This document shows positions 56,195 to 56,361 of a stretch of DNA of 56,361 bases, in pieces. Position 1 is the first letter of the stretch; every line of letters begins with the position of its first letter. The stretch is from NCBI RefSeq assembly GCF_012395185.1, contig NZ_JAAZTU010000030.1:1-56361 (forward strand). The letters are read 5' to 3'. The notes under the pieces are model-generated. The model saw nothing but the letters and a program-made list of their open reading frames with translations. It searched no databases and was not told where the DNA came from. The DNA comes from Vibrio aestuarianus (lineage in GTDB: Bacteria > Pseudomonadota > Gammaproteobacteria > Enterobacterales > Vibrionaceae). The position numbers and the translations under genes were made by a program.

Positions 56195-56361
56195 ACTTGT
56201 TTTGGATAAGTACATAATTATTTCTGTAGGGAATTCAGTATTAATTTGTTTGTTCACTTCCGTGTTCTGAAATTAATATTACCCTTGATTGAAAGATGTT
56301 CTTAGAGGTGCATCACAGAATGATTTATATTAAAAATGAACTGTAACCGTCTATTTTTAAC

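Noticed and set aside
56195..56361. FNR/ANR site (TTGAT-N4-ATCAA) upstream of arcA
   Set aside because: Only a left half (TTGATTGAAAGATG) is seen; the right half does not match well enough to report as a site.
1..56361. CRISPR arrays, tRNA and rRNA genes, integron attachment repeats
   Set aside because: I saw no regularly spaced direct repeats, no cloverleaf or rRNA sequence, and no VCR-type integron repeats; the only repeated family seen is the three ERIC copies.

Overview
The window looks like chromosome 1 of a Vibrio species. The gene order (rjg; hupA-DUF1481-purD-purH; zntR; prmA-dusB-fis; aroQ-accB-accC; acs with a CrbS-type sensor, actP and a LuxR-type regulator) is the one I know from V. 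cholerae and relatives, and the protein sequences read as Vibrio throughout. I cannot name the species from the sequence alone. I saw no rRNA, tRNA or CRISPR array.

Region 1 (1-6800) is the right end of the surface-polysaccharide (O-antigen/capsule) locus: an IS1595-like transposase remnant, ugd, a truncated WbpM/CapD-type dehydratase, a decayed IS66-family element, the tail of a sugar epimerase, a small initiating sugar-phosphate transferase and a complete WbpM/CapD. The IS66 element has matching terminal repeats, but its two flanks are different genes and there is no target duplication, so it marks a deletion. The locus ends at rjg, the 'right junction gene' of the vibrio O-antigen region.

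Region 2 (8270-20560) is accessory. It has a HepT/MntA-type toxin-antitoxin pair, a 2-hydroxyacid dehydrogenase, YjaG and an unrecognised small gene. Then come two divergent operons for polysaccharide export: yjbEFGH (gfcABCD-like) to the left, and wzi, a Wza-like SLBB exporter and wzz to the right. Together they resemble a group-4-capsule export set that lies outside the O-antigen locus and has no tyrosine kinase or phosphatase.

Region 3 (20560-34050) is conserved housekeeping: a DUF3332 lipoprotein, a CNNM/CBS membrane protein, hupA, a DUF1481 lipoprotein, purHD, zntR, a chemotaxis receptor, prmA, dusB-fis and aroQ-accBC.

Region 4 (34280-47850) is an acetate-switch neighbourhood: acs, a DnaQ-like exonuclease, a cNMP/CBS/DUF294 protein, an MFS transporter, a CrbS-like sensor kinase with a built-in symporter domain, actP with its small DUF4212 partner, marC, and a CrbR-like regulator.

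Region 5 (48022-56361) has dsbD, then a carbamoyl-phosphate/arginine block read leftward: arcA-arcC-argF/arcB, pyrB-pyrI behind a leader-peptide attenuator that is not annotated by ordinary ORF calling, and an ArgR-family repressor. Three ERIC-type repeats (near 23.7, 34.4 and 40.6 kb) sit at gene ends in regions 3 and 4; one of them supplies the stop codon of purD.
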